DNA from: Candidatus Ratteibacteria bacterium
GTDB taxonomy: Bacteria; Ratteibacteria; UBA8468; B48-G9; JAFGKM01
NCBI GenBank assembly: GCA_028697565.1
Contig: JAQVEU010000051.1
Coordinates: forward strand, 1-6,261
Direction of reading: 5' to 3'
DNA length: 6,261 nucleotides
Both the position numbers and the translations under genes were made by a program. The notes under the pieces are model-generated. The model did not search any database. It was given only the letters and a program-made list of their open reading frames with translations, and had not been told where the DNA came from. Positions within the stretch are counted from its first letter, which is position 1. Every line of letters begins with the position of its first letter. Below are positions 1 through 5,132 of this stretch, piece after piece.

Positions 1-780
1 AAAAAAGAGGTATCCACAAGTGATACAAAAGGGGCGAAGTGGACAGGGAACCTTACAGTTATAACAGACCTTGAAAAGGCAACTATCTATGTTGACGGAG
101 TTAAAATTGCTGAGACCCCGCCTGTTACCATTAAGGATATTCCTGCAGGACTTCACACAATAATTCTTGTCAGTGGGGATTATGCTGATTCTGCCCGTGT
201 AATGGTTCAAAAAGGAAAGACATCCGTTTTGAAGCACTCATTTGCTGAAGCAAAGGAATCAGAAAAAAGATGGTCGCCTCGTGTGTATAGTGAAAAGGTA
301 GAAAAGGAACAACTGGCAAAAGAAAAAGCAGCAGAACTTGAGAAGAAAAGGCAGACGTTACCGGCAAAGATAGTCCTTAAATTAACAAATCCTGCTCTTT
401 CTGATTCCGCACAACAGGAAACTGGTGTTAAACTGTGGGGTGAAAGCAATACAGTTGAACTTTCATTTCAGTACAGAAAGTCCGGTGATACCGCATGGAA
501 CATAAAAACACTTACTTCAAAAAAGATATCAGAGGACTCATTTACACTTGAAAAAGGAACCTATGAAGTCCAGTTTGTCGCGACGCATTATAAGGAACCA
601 ACGGGTGTTTTAAATATCCTTCTTGGCGCTAAAAAAGAAAAGGTAAGGGAATATAAGGAATCAACCATAAAATACGAGCTCAAACCGGATACACAATATA
701 AATTTAACATTATGTATGACGGCCAGTCAGATTTTTCTTACAAGGTGGAAGAAACAGCATTGAATACACCACTTGAATAA
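1..780 (+). CDS. PEGA-domain protein, N-terminus beyond window
   Basis: The reading frame is open from the first base to the TAA at 778-780, so the true start lies upstream and 259 residues are visible. Visible residues about 16-81 form a PEGA domain: a small beta unit with the hallmark 'YVDG', then 'TPPVTIKDIPAGLHTI', then a closing strand ending near 'KGKTSVLKHSF'. PEGA domains are usually exported or surface-associated and occur beside kinases, S-layer or envelope modules; their ligand is generally unknown. Residues about 82-120 are a charged, Lys/Glu-rich, probably helical linker. The last 140 residues look beta-rich ('VELSFQYRKSGDTAW', 'GTYEVQFVATHY') and could be a second beta-sandwich; I do not recognise a family there. 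An internal ATG at 202 would cut through the PEGA domain and is rejected as the start. The role of the full protein cannot be told without its N-terminus. Confidence 0.8.
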   Translation, partial: KKEVSTSDTKGAKWTGNLTVITDLEKATIYVDGVKIAETPPVTIKDIPAGLHTIILVSGDYADSARVMVQKGKTSVLKHSFAEAKESEKRWSPRVYSEKVEKEQLAKEKAAELEKKRQTLPAKIVLKLTNPALSDSAQQETGVKLWGESNTVELSFQYRKSGDTAWNIKTLTSKKISEDSFTLEKGTYEVQFVATHYKEPTGVLNILLGAKKEKVREYKESTIKYELKPDTQYKFNIMYDGQSDFSYKVEETALNTPLE

Positions 781-789
781 AATCCTCCC

Positions 790-828
790 ATTCCCCCCTT
801 TTGTAAAGGGGGGATAGAGGGGATTTAA
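790..828 (+). repeat. REP-like hairpin unit A
   Basis: A perfect 10-bp stem (792-801 with 805-814, loop TGT) is made of a C-tract plus TTT pairing with AAA plus a G-tract. It is followed by the tail GATAGAGGGGATTT. It starts 11 bp after the PEGA gene stop. No T-run follows the stem, so it is not a standard intrinsic terminator, although it could protect an mRNA 3' end. The shape (hairpin plus G-rich tail) recurs at 951-985 and 2751-2786. Confidence 0.6.
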
Positions 829-936
829 TTCCTCCCCATATGAGGGGGGAGGATATAGGTGGGGGTGGAGAGTATAGGAAAAGTTCTCACCCTCCCCTTT
901 ATCCCCTCCCCTCTGAGGGAGGGGAAAAAAGGAAAG
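829..936 (+). repeat. 108-bp composite repeat, copy 1 (inverted relative to 2633-2739)
   Basis: The segment matches the reverse complement of 2633-2739 over its whole length, with two substitutions and a one- to two-base length difference in the G/A run. It looks bipartite. A left hairpin with a tail (CCTCCCC...GAGGGGGGAGG, then ATATAGGTGGGGGTG) faces an inverted right unit (tail CTCACCCTCCCCTTTAT, then stem 903-910 with 917-924, loop CTCTGA) across a short AT-rich centre. This is the arrangement of paired REP units in a BIME. No transposase is encoded inside it. Confidence 0.8.
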
Positions 937-950
937 AGGGGAGATTTAGG

Positions 951-985
951 TTCTCCCCTTGATAAGGGAGAGTTAGAGGGGATTT
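951..985 (+). repeat. REP-like hairpin unit C, imperfect
   Basis: The imperfect hairpin CTCCCCTT-GAT-AAGGGAG is followed by GTTAGAGGGGATTT. The tail is nearly the same as that of unit A at 815-826 (TAGAGGGGATTT in both), which marks it as a diverged member of the same repeat class. Confidence 0.5.
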
Positions 986-996
986 CTCTATACTCT

Positions 997-1017
997 CTAC
1001 TTGCTACTCGCTACTTA
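997..1017. repeat. three tandem 7-bp repeats (CTACTNR)
   Basis: CTACTTG, CTACTCG and CTACTTA lie head to tail at 997, 1004 and 1011, about 40 bp upstream of the mscL start. This could be simple slippage sequence or part of a regulatory site; nothing further supports a function. Confidence 0.45.
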
Positions 1018-1062
1018 TGTATAAGCAAGATTTACTAAATATGTGCCAACAAGGAGATGCCT

Positions 1063-1482
1063 ATGAGAGGGGTATTTAAAGAATTTAAGGAGTTTGCTAT
1101 AAAAGGTAATATGATAGATATGGCTGTGGGTATCATTATAGGCGCAGCATTTGGCAAGGTGGTATCATCCCTTGTGAGTGATGTCCTTATGCCTCCACTT
1201 GGAGCAATTCTTGCTGGTGTGGACTTTACCAATCTTGCTATTACTCTGAGGCAGGCCACAGGTGATAAGCCAGCAGTACTGCTTTACTATGGAAAATTTA
1301 TACAGTCAATGGTGGACTTTTTTATCGTTGCTTTTGCAATTTTTCTTTTAGTTAAGGGAGTAAATAAACTCAGAAGAAAACAGGAAGCACCGCCACCACC
1401 CCCACCTCCTCCACCTCCATCAAAGGAAGAGATACTACTTGCAGAAATCAGGGATATATTAAAAGGACAGAAACAGGCATAA
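1063..1482 (+). CDS. mscL: large-conductance mechanosensitive channel MscL
   Basis: A 139-residue homologue of MscL, the inner-membrane pentameric channel that opens under membrane tension to release solutes during hypo-osmotic shock. It aligns with the family from end to end: an amphipathic N-terminus 'FKEFKEFAIKGN', TM1 about residues 17-43 with the conserved 'DMAVGIIIGAAFGKVVSSLV' and 'MPPLG', the periplasmic loop 'DFTNLAITLR', TM2 about 75-99 ('FIQSMVDFFIVAFAIFLLVK') and the C-terminal helix 'KEEILLAEIRDILK'. The E. coli protein is 136 residues. I chose the ATG at 1063 because AAGGAG at 1051-1056 sits 6 nt before it; the ATG at 1057 touches that site and would only add Met-Pro. The cytoplasmic linker carries ten consecutive prolines (residues 110-119), encoded by mixed codons. 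The next gene begins 15 bp after the stop, suggesting co-transcription. Confidence 0.97.
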   Translation: MRGVFKEFKEFAIKGNMIDMAVGIIIGAAFGKVVSSLVSDVLMPPLGAILAGVDFTNLAITLRQATGDKPAVLLYYGKFIQSMVDFFIVAFAIFLLVKGVNKLRRKQEAPPPPPPPPPPSKEEILLAEIRDILKGQKQA

Positions 1483-1497
1483 CAAAAGGAAAAAATA

Positions 1498-2601
1498 ATG
1501 TATCTAAAAAAACCATTTGAACCTGACTCTGAAGGACTGAAAAGAAACATTTTAAGAAAGAGTACACCTGAAAGGGTGTACAATATAGAACTATTTCTTG
1601 ACATAGAAGTTCAAAAAGCCGCAGCAGAGTATTTTGACCTCTCTTACAGAGAATATTTTGAAGACCCTTATGCACCTCCTACGGCTGGTACACTGGATTT
1701 AAGAATGAAGGCAAGGTTAGAGCTACACAGATTTCTTGGTTATGACATCATCAGGGCGTATCCTCAGAACTATGAGTGGAAGGCAAAGCATAAAGAGGGA
1801 GAAGATACCACCCCGGATGAAAAAAACAGAGGAAAACGTTCCTGGCAGGATGAAGGGATTGGACCAATTTCTACCTGGAATGATTTTGAAAAATATCCCT
1901 GGCCAGACCCATCAAAGGTTGACCTGAGTGAGTTTGACTGGTGTGAAAAAAAACTCCCGGATGGTATGGGCTTTTATTCCCTTACCGCACATATCCTTGA
2001 ATATGTAACAGCACTTATGGGATATGAAGGACTATGTTATGCAATTTATGACCAGCCAGACCTTGTGGATGCTATGTTTAAAAGGGTAGGGGAGATTCAG
2101 GTTGATTATACCAGGCAGATTGTTGATTATAATAAATTTGTGGCTGTCTGGGGAAGCGATGATATGGGATTTAAAGGTGGATGTTTGATTGGTCCCGATA
2201 TCCTGATAGAAAAGGCACTCCCCTGGCATAAAAAGTGTGCAGAGATAGCACACCAGCATAATAAACTATATCTTCTGCATTCCTGTGGTAAACTTGATGA
2301 TATTATGGAGCCACTTATTAATGATGTAAAAATTGATGCCAAGCACTCGTGGGAAGATACGATACTTCCTGTAACAGAAGCAAAAAAACGGTGGGGACAT
2401 AGGATAGGAATTCTTGGTGGAATAGATATGAACTTTCTCATTAATGCGGATGAGCAGCAGATAAGAAAACGTGTACATCAGACACTTGATATATGTCTAC
2501 CCGGTGGTGGGTACTGCCTCGGAACAGGTAATTCAGTGGCGAACTATATACCTCTGGAAAACTACCTTGCAATGCTGGACGAGGGGAGGAATTACCTCTA
2601 A
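1498..2601 (+). CDS. URO-D/MtaA-family protein, probable cobalamin-dependent-type methyltransferase
   Basis: A 367-residue protein of the uroporphyrinogen decarboxylase superfamily, a cytoplasmic TIM-barrel fold shared by haem-pathway HemE and by the zinc methyltransferases MtaA, MtbA and CmuA. The C-terminal half carries His261-Ser-Cys263 in 'LLHSCGKLDDIMEPLI', and Cys340 in 'GGGYCLGTGNSV'. This is the H-x-C...C zinc-ligand pattern of the methylcobalamin:thiol methyltransferases, so methyl transfer is more likely than uroporphyrinogen decarboxylation. Other family-like segments are 'DFEKYPWPDP' (about 129-138), 'DDMGFKGG' and 'GILGGIDMN'. AAGGA at 1486-1490 lies 7 nt before the ATG. The gene probably forms an operon with mscL. 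No corrinoid protein, activator or haem gene is in view, so the substrate is unknown. Family assignment is firm; the reaction is inferred. Confidence 0.85.
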   Translation: MYLKKPFEPDSEGLKRNILRKSTPERVYNIELFLDIEVQKAAAEYFDLSYREYFEDPYAPPTAGTLDLRMKARLELHRFLGYDIIRAYPQNYEWKAKHKEGEDTTPDEKNRGKRSWQDEGIGPISTWNDFEKYPWPDPSKVDLSEFDWCEKKLPDGMGFYSLTAHILEYVTALMGYEGLCYAIYDQPDLVDAMFKRVGEIQVDYTRQIVDYNKFVAVWGSDDMGFKGGCLIGPDILIEKALPWHKKCAEIAHQHNKLYLLHSCGKLDDIMEPLINDVKIDAKHSWEDTILPVTEAKKRWGHRIGILGGIDMNFLINADEQQIRKRVHQTLDICLPGGGYCLGTGNSVANYIPLENYLAMLDEGRNYL

Positions 2602-2632
2602 TATTTAGTTTTCCATACCTTCTCCCCGTTTT

Positions 2633-2739
2633 CTTTCCTTTTCCCCCTCCCTCAGAGGGGAGGGGATAAAGGGGAGGGTGAGAACTTTTCCTTTACTCTC
2701 CACCCCCACCTATATCCTCCCCCCTCGTATGGGGAGGAA
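2633..2739 (-). repeat. 107-bp composite repeat, copy 2 (inverted relative to 829-936)
   Basis: The reverse complement reproduces copy 1 at about 97% identity. Differences are TAC for TAT near the left hairpin loop, TAAAGG for TATAGG in the centre, and a shorter A-run beside the terminal hairpin. It contains the perfect 8-bp stem 2644-2651 with 2658-2665. With copy 1 it brackets mscL and the URO-D-like gene. I see no clear target-site duplication. Confidence 0.8.
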
Positions 2740-2750
2740 GAGAGATTTCC

Positions 2751-2786
2751 TCGCCCCATTTATGGGGATGGGTGAGGGGCAGGGTA
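2751..2786 (+). repeat. REP-like hairpin unit D
   Basis: The stem CCCCAT (2754-2759) pairs with ATGGGG (2762-2767) around a TT turn and is followed by a G-rich tail GATGGGTGAGGGGCAGGG. It has the same design as the other units and directly precedes the yjbQ leader. Together with copy 2 of the long repeat it fills most of the 214-bp gap before yjbQ. Confidence 0.5.
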
Positions 2787-2815
2787 GGATGAAAGGAGTA
2801 GGACAAAATATAAAA

Positions 2816-3205
2816 ATGGAAAGGATAAATGTAAGGACGACAAAACGGCAGGAGTTTGTTGAGATAACACAACTGATTGAAGATGCTGTAAAAAGGTCAG
2901 GGGTAAAGAGTGGCATCTGCTATGTATATGTTCCGCATACAACCTGTGGACTTACAATAAATGAGAATGCAGACCCTTCTGTGAAGTCAGATATTCTTTC
3001 AAAACTTGAGCAACTTGTTCCTGAAAGCGGAAGATATAGCCACTCAGAAGGAAACTCAGATGCACATATAAAATCAAGTATTGTAGGACACTCACTTTCT
3101 GTAATAGTTGAGGATAGTTCCTTGCAACTTGGCACCTGGCAGGGTATATTCCTCTGTGAGTTTGATGGTCCAAGAACCCGCTATGTCTGGGTCAAAATCA
3201 CTTAA
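2816..3205 (+). CDS. yjbQ: YjbQ/UPF0047 family protein
   Basis: A 129-residue YjbQ-family protein, a small cytoplasmic beta-fold that usually forms trimers. The E. coli member can replace thiamine-phosphate synthase weakly, so databases often call the family 'secondary thiamine-phosphate synthase'; the main physiological role is unsettled. Hallmarks seen here are 'VPHTTCGLTINENADP' (residues 39-54), 'GNSDAHIKSSIVGHS' (79-93) and 'LQLGTWQGIFLCEFDGPR' (103-120). His41, His84 and His92 are the conserved histidines. The glycine usually found before the LxLGTWQ motif is Ser here (Ser101). The frame is open back to 2678, but that stretch is repeat DNA; a start at 2816 gives the normal family length. 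Its ribosome site is not ideal (AAAGGAG at 2792-2798 is 17 nt away), so ATG 2789 remains possible. The macro-domain gene follows after 11 bp. Confidence 0.9.
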   Translation: MERINVRTTKRQEFVEITQLIEDAVKRSGVKSGICYVYVPHTTCGLTINENADPSVKSDILSKLEQLVPESGRYSHSEGNSDAHIKSSIVGHSLSVIVEDSSLQLGTWQGIFLCEFDGPRTRYVWVKIT

Positions 3206-3216
3206 AATAAATTGCT

Positions 3217-3750
3217 ATGGAAATAAAAAAAGGGGAAATTATAATAGAGTGCAGGGTAGGGGACATAACCGCACAGGATGGTTTTGATGCAGTAGTTAAT
3301 GCTGCTAATGCCTACCTTGCACCTGGTGGGGGTGTTGCAGGTGCAATTCACAGGAAGGCATGTCCGCAGTTATATGAAGAGTGCAAGAAACTTGCACCGA
3401 TAACAACTGGAGAGGCAGTTATAACAAGGGGATATAACCTGCCAAATCCTTATATTATCCATACACTTGGGCCTGTCTATTACAGAGATAAAAACCCTGC
3501 TGAAAAACTTGCTTTATGTTATAAAAACTGCCTGAAGGTTGCAGAGGAGAACAAACTTTCTTCTATTGCCTTCTGTGCCATCTCCACAGGAGCATTTGGC
3601 TATCCTCTGAAAGAGGCAGCAGAGATAGCCATAAAAACAGTTCTTGAAGCGGTTTCTTATCTGAAATCAGTAAGGCGGATAAGGTTTGTCCTTTATGACC
3701 AAGAGGTTTTATCCGTCTTTGAAAATACCTTAAAATCCTTTACCTCATAG
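3217..3750 (+). CDS. macro-domain protein, ADP-ribose-binding, possible de-ADP-ribosylase
   Basis: A 177-residue stand-alone macro domain, the fold that binds ADP-ribose and in many members removes it from proteins, nucleic acids or O-acetyl-ADP-ribose. The binding-site motifs are complete: 'GDIT' (15-18), 'VVNAAN' (26-31), 'GGGV' (37-40), 'TGEAVIT' (64-70), 'IIHTLGPVY' (80-88) and the phosphate loop 'ISTGAFGYP' (122-130). One position stands out: YmdB and MacroD enzymes have Asp after 'GGGV' ('GGGVDGAIH'), but this protein has Ala41 ('GGGVAGAIHRKAC'), as in AF1521-like macro domains. Catalysis of the MacroD type is therefore doubtful, while ligand binding should be retained. No Shine-Dalgarno precedes the ATG; with the yjbQ stop 11 bp upstream, translational coupling is likely. 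Fold assignment is firm; the substrate is not known. Confidence 0.93.
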   Translation: MEIKKGEIIIECRVGDITAQDGFDAVVNAANAYLAPGGGVAGAIHRKACPQLYEECKKLAPITTGEAVITRGYNLPNPYIIHTLGPVYYRDKNPAEKLALCYKNCLKVAEENKLSSIAFCAISTGAFGYPLKEAAEIAIKTVLEAVSYLKSVRRIRFVLYDQEVLSVFENTLKSFTS

Positions 3751-3766
3751 AATATTATATAATCAA

Positions 3767-3784
3767 GCGAGGGTGGCGGAATTG
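3767..3784 (+). pseudogene. tRNA-Leu 5'-end fragment
   Basis: GCGAGGGTGGCGGAATTG matches the first 18 nt of the intact tRNA-Leu at 5472-5489 with a single C/T difference, then similarity stops. It covers the 5' acceptor strand and the start of the D-arm. No matching anticodon arm, T-arm or 3' acceptor strand follows, so it cannot be a working tRNA. A perfect TATAAT (3758-3763) lies just before it. It may be the remnant of a tRNA gene broken when the downstream cassette arrived. Confidence 0.6.
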
Positions 3785-3828
3785 ATGCACATCTTATTTT
3801 TGTAATCTCTAACCGGACATTTGGACGC

Positions 3829-3865
3829 CAGAAATTTCTGTGTTTTCGCTTCTTAGGAATTTCTG
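3829..3865. promoter_or_regulatory. candidate operator: palindrome plus repeated half-site
   Basis: CAGAAATTTCTG at 3829-3840 is a perfect 12-bp palindrome. Its right portion recurs as GGAATTTCTG at 3856-3865 (9 of 10 bases shared with 3831-3840), 25 bp downstream, where it overlaps the extended -10 of the toxin gene promoter. Toxin-antitoxin operons are commonly autorepressed through such sites; that this one is bound is an inference. Confidence 0.4.
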
Positions 3866-3872
3866 ATATAAT
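3864..3872 (+). promoter_or_regulatory. extended -10 promoter of the toxin-antitoxin cassette
   Basis: TGATATAAT is a perfect TGn plus TATAAT extended -10 element. No good -35 lies 16-18 bp upstream, which an extended -10 can tolerate. Transcription should start about 3879-3881, at or next to the ATG at 3881, so the message would have little or no leader. Confidence 0.5.
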
Positions 3873-3880
3873 AACATCTA

Positions 3881-4216
3881 ATGAGCATAAAAAATCAGTC
3901 AGAAGAATTTAAAAAAGAAATTTTGACCTGCTTAGGGAAAAAATTATTATTTACTCGTCACGCTCTTAATCAGATGTTGCTTCAGGATAGAATTATTTCA
4001 CGTGATGAAATCAAAGAGGTTATTAAATCTGGCGAAATCATTGAGGACTATCCTGAAGATAAAAGAGGCCATAGTTGTCTTATAATGGGCTGGACGAAAG
4101 AAAAAAGATGTATCCATGTCGTTTGTGCACCCAAAGAAGATTATTTAGCTGTAATTACTGCCTACATTCCAAGTGGGGAAGAGTGGGAAGGATTTATAAG
4201 GAGGAAAATCAAATGA
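3881..4216 (+). CDS. DUF4258 protein, putative RelE-like toxin
   Basis: A 111-residue protein matching the DUF4258 pattern: 'FTRHALNQM' (His27), 'DRIISRDEIKEVIKSGEIIEDYPEDKRGHSCLIMG' (37-70), 'CIHVVCAPKEDYLAVITAYIP' (77-97) and a closing 'EWEGFIRR'. DUF4258 proteins are considered relatives of the RelE/BECR toxins, usually ribosome-dependent or free mRNA endonucleases, and are often found next to YgiT-type zinc-finger antitoxins, as here. The gene has no Shine-Dalgarno before ATG 3881 and its promoter suggests a leaderless message. No other Met codon occurs until residue 31, inside the domain, so 3881 is kept. The stop overlaps the next start (ATGA at 4213-4216). Toxicity is inferred from family and gene pairing. 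Confidence 0.8.
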   Translation: MSIKNQSEEFKKEILTCLGKKLLFTRHALNQMLLQDRIISRDEIKEVIKSGEIIEDYPEDKRGHSCLIMGWTKEKRCIHVVCAPKEDYLAVITAYIPSGEEWEGFIRRKIK

Positions 4217-4437
4217 AATGCTTTTTCTGTGGCGGAAAAATGAAGTTACAAAAAACCAGTTATTCAGTGAACAGAAAGAATTATCACCTGGTATTAGATG
4301 ATGTGCCTGCTTTTGTGTGTCGGCAATGTGGAGAACCATATTTCGGTGAAAAGGAAGTCAAGATTATTGAGGATTTAGTTAAAGAAGCGGACCATCGCAC
4401 CGCTCAAATTTCCCAGTTAGAAGTTTCTACAAAATGA
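4213..4437 (+). CDS. YgiT-type zinc-finger protein, putative antitoxin
   Basis: A 74-residue protein with two CxxC knuckles, Cys3/Cys6 ('MKCFFCGG') and Cys36/Cys39 ('VCRQCGEPYF'), which together would bind one zinc. It ends in an amphipathic segment 'EKEVKIIEDLVKEADHR'. This is the YgiT/MqsA N-terminal zinc domain that grips a partner toxin; the C-terminal helix-turn-helix of full MqsA (about 130 residues) is absent. A strong AAGGAGG at 4198-4204 lies 8 nt before the ATG, and the ATG overlaps the stop of the DUF4258 gene. Toxin-first order with a strong antitoxin ribosome site fits mqsRA- and higBA-style modules. Without a helix-turn-helix, who represses the promoter is open. The ATG at 4075 in the same frame lies inside the toxin gene and is rejected. 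Confidence 0.82.
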   Translation: MKCFFCGGKMKLQKTSYSVNRKNYHLVLDDVPAFVCRQCGEPYFGEKEVKIIEDLVKEADHRTAQISQLEVSTK

Positions 4438-4547
4438 GCACTTATGAAACTTACCGTGGAATAGAGATACTTTGTGCCAGCAAGCATTTATGTTTTAAAG
4501 AAAAACCGGAAGTAGTTGTTGAGAACCTAAAACCTGTTATATTTTAA
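4434..4547 (+). CDS. 37-residue ORF coupled to the antitoxin gene
   Basis: The ATG at 4434 overlaps the antitoxin stop in a second ATGA junction, and the frame runs to TAA 4545-4547. The peptide begins 'MSTYETYRGIEILCASKHL' and ends 'ENLKPVIF'. I do not recognise it. It has two Cys and no membrane segment or signal peptide. There is no clear ribosome site, so translation would depend on coupling with the antitoxin gene. The predicted promoter of the following gene (4516-4543) lies in its 3' end. It may be a real third member of the cassette, the start of a gene that was cut short, or chance. Confidence 0.4.
   Translation: MSTYETYRGIEILCASKHLCFKEKPEVVVENLKPVIF
4516..4543 (+). promoter_or_regulatory. 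predicted promoter for the exported-protein gene
   Basis: TTGTTG (4516-4521), a 16-bp spacer and an extended -10 TGTTATATT (4535-4543) form a fair sigma-70-type promoter, with a start expected near 4550, about 34 nt before ATG 4584. Confidence 0.4.
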
Positions 4548-4583
4548 AATGAGGGAACTGGCTTTAAAACATTGGGGGATAAA

Positions 4584-5120
4584 ATGAAAAAGGGACTGAT
4601 GATGGCATTTTTAGGTTTTTTCCTGATATGTGGTTTTGCTTTTTCAGAATGGAAAATTGGGGGAAAACCAGGAACAGAACCAGATGGATTTAGAGGTATT
4701 AAGTGGGGAACAGATATTTCTACCTTGCCTGATATGAAATATTTTAGAACTGACCCAAGTTTTGGCGGAGTAAAGATGTATATAAGAAAAGGGGATAAAC
4801 TTCAAATGGGAGCAGCAAAACTTGAAAGTATTGAATATGGTTTTTGGCAAGGAAAACTCTGTAATGTGTGGATTATTACAAAAGGGTATACCAACTGGTG
4901 TGGTTTAAAAGAAGCAACATTTGAGAAATTTGGGAAAGGTGGGCAATCCAATGAGTACATAGAAAAATATGTTTGGTTTGGAACCAAAACTGAGATGTTA
5001 CTGGAATATAATGAGATTTCAGAAGAAGGCACGCTGTGTATACTCTCTGCAGAAATTTCAGAACAGCAAAAGAAATGGGAAAAACAAAAGGCAAAAGAAG
5101 GAGCAGAAACAGGATTTTAA
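4584..5120 (+). CDS. exported protein of unknown function
   Basis: A 178-residue protein with a clear signal peptide: Lys2-Lys3, a hydrophobic core about residues 4-20, and a likely signal-peptidase I cut near 'GFAFSEW'. The cysteine at 15 is not in a proper lipobox. The mature part starts 'KIGGKPGTEPDGFRGIKWGTDISTLPDM', a FRGI(K)WG segment I have seen at the start of small exported proteins but cannot tie to a function. It continues with beta-like segments ('KLESIEYGFWQGKLCNVWIITKGY', 'YVWFGTKTEMLLEYNEI') and ends in a Lys/Glu/Gln-rich helix (about 158-175). I chose ATG 4584 because GGGGGA at 4574-4579 precedes it; the TTG at 4572 in frame overlaps that site. The small membrane protein gene follows 12 bp after the stop, probably in one transcript. 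Confidence 0.72.
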   Translation: MKKGLMMAFLGFFLICGFAFSEWKIGGKPGTEPDGFRGIKWGTDISTLPDMKYFRTDPSFGGVKMYIRKGDKLQMGAAKLESIEYGFWQGKLCNVWIITKGYTNWCGLKEATFEKFGKGGQSNEYIEKYVWFGTKTEMLLEYNEISEEGTLCILSAEISEQQKKWEKQKAKEGAETGF

Positions 5121-5132
5121 AGTGAGGGGAAA

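Noticed and set aside
781..985. Possible CRISPR array or G-quadruplex cluster
   Set aside because: The units are hairpins of unequal length without regular spacers. The G-tracts mostly pair with C-tracts nearby, so hairpins explain them better.
1287..1604. 105-codon minus-strand ORF with a poly-glycine run
   Set aside because: It is the antisense of the MscL proline codons and the start of the next gene.
2678..2815. N-terminal extension of yjbQ (46 residues)
   Set aside because: It translates repeat DNA (copy 2 and unit D) and would exceed the family's normal length and lack homologous residues.
4075..4212. N-terminal extension of the zinc-finger gene
   Set aside because: It lies wholly inside the DUF4258 gene; the strong ribosome site points to ATG 4213.
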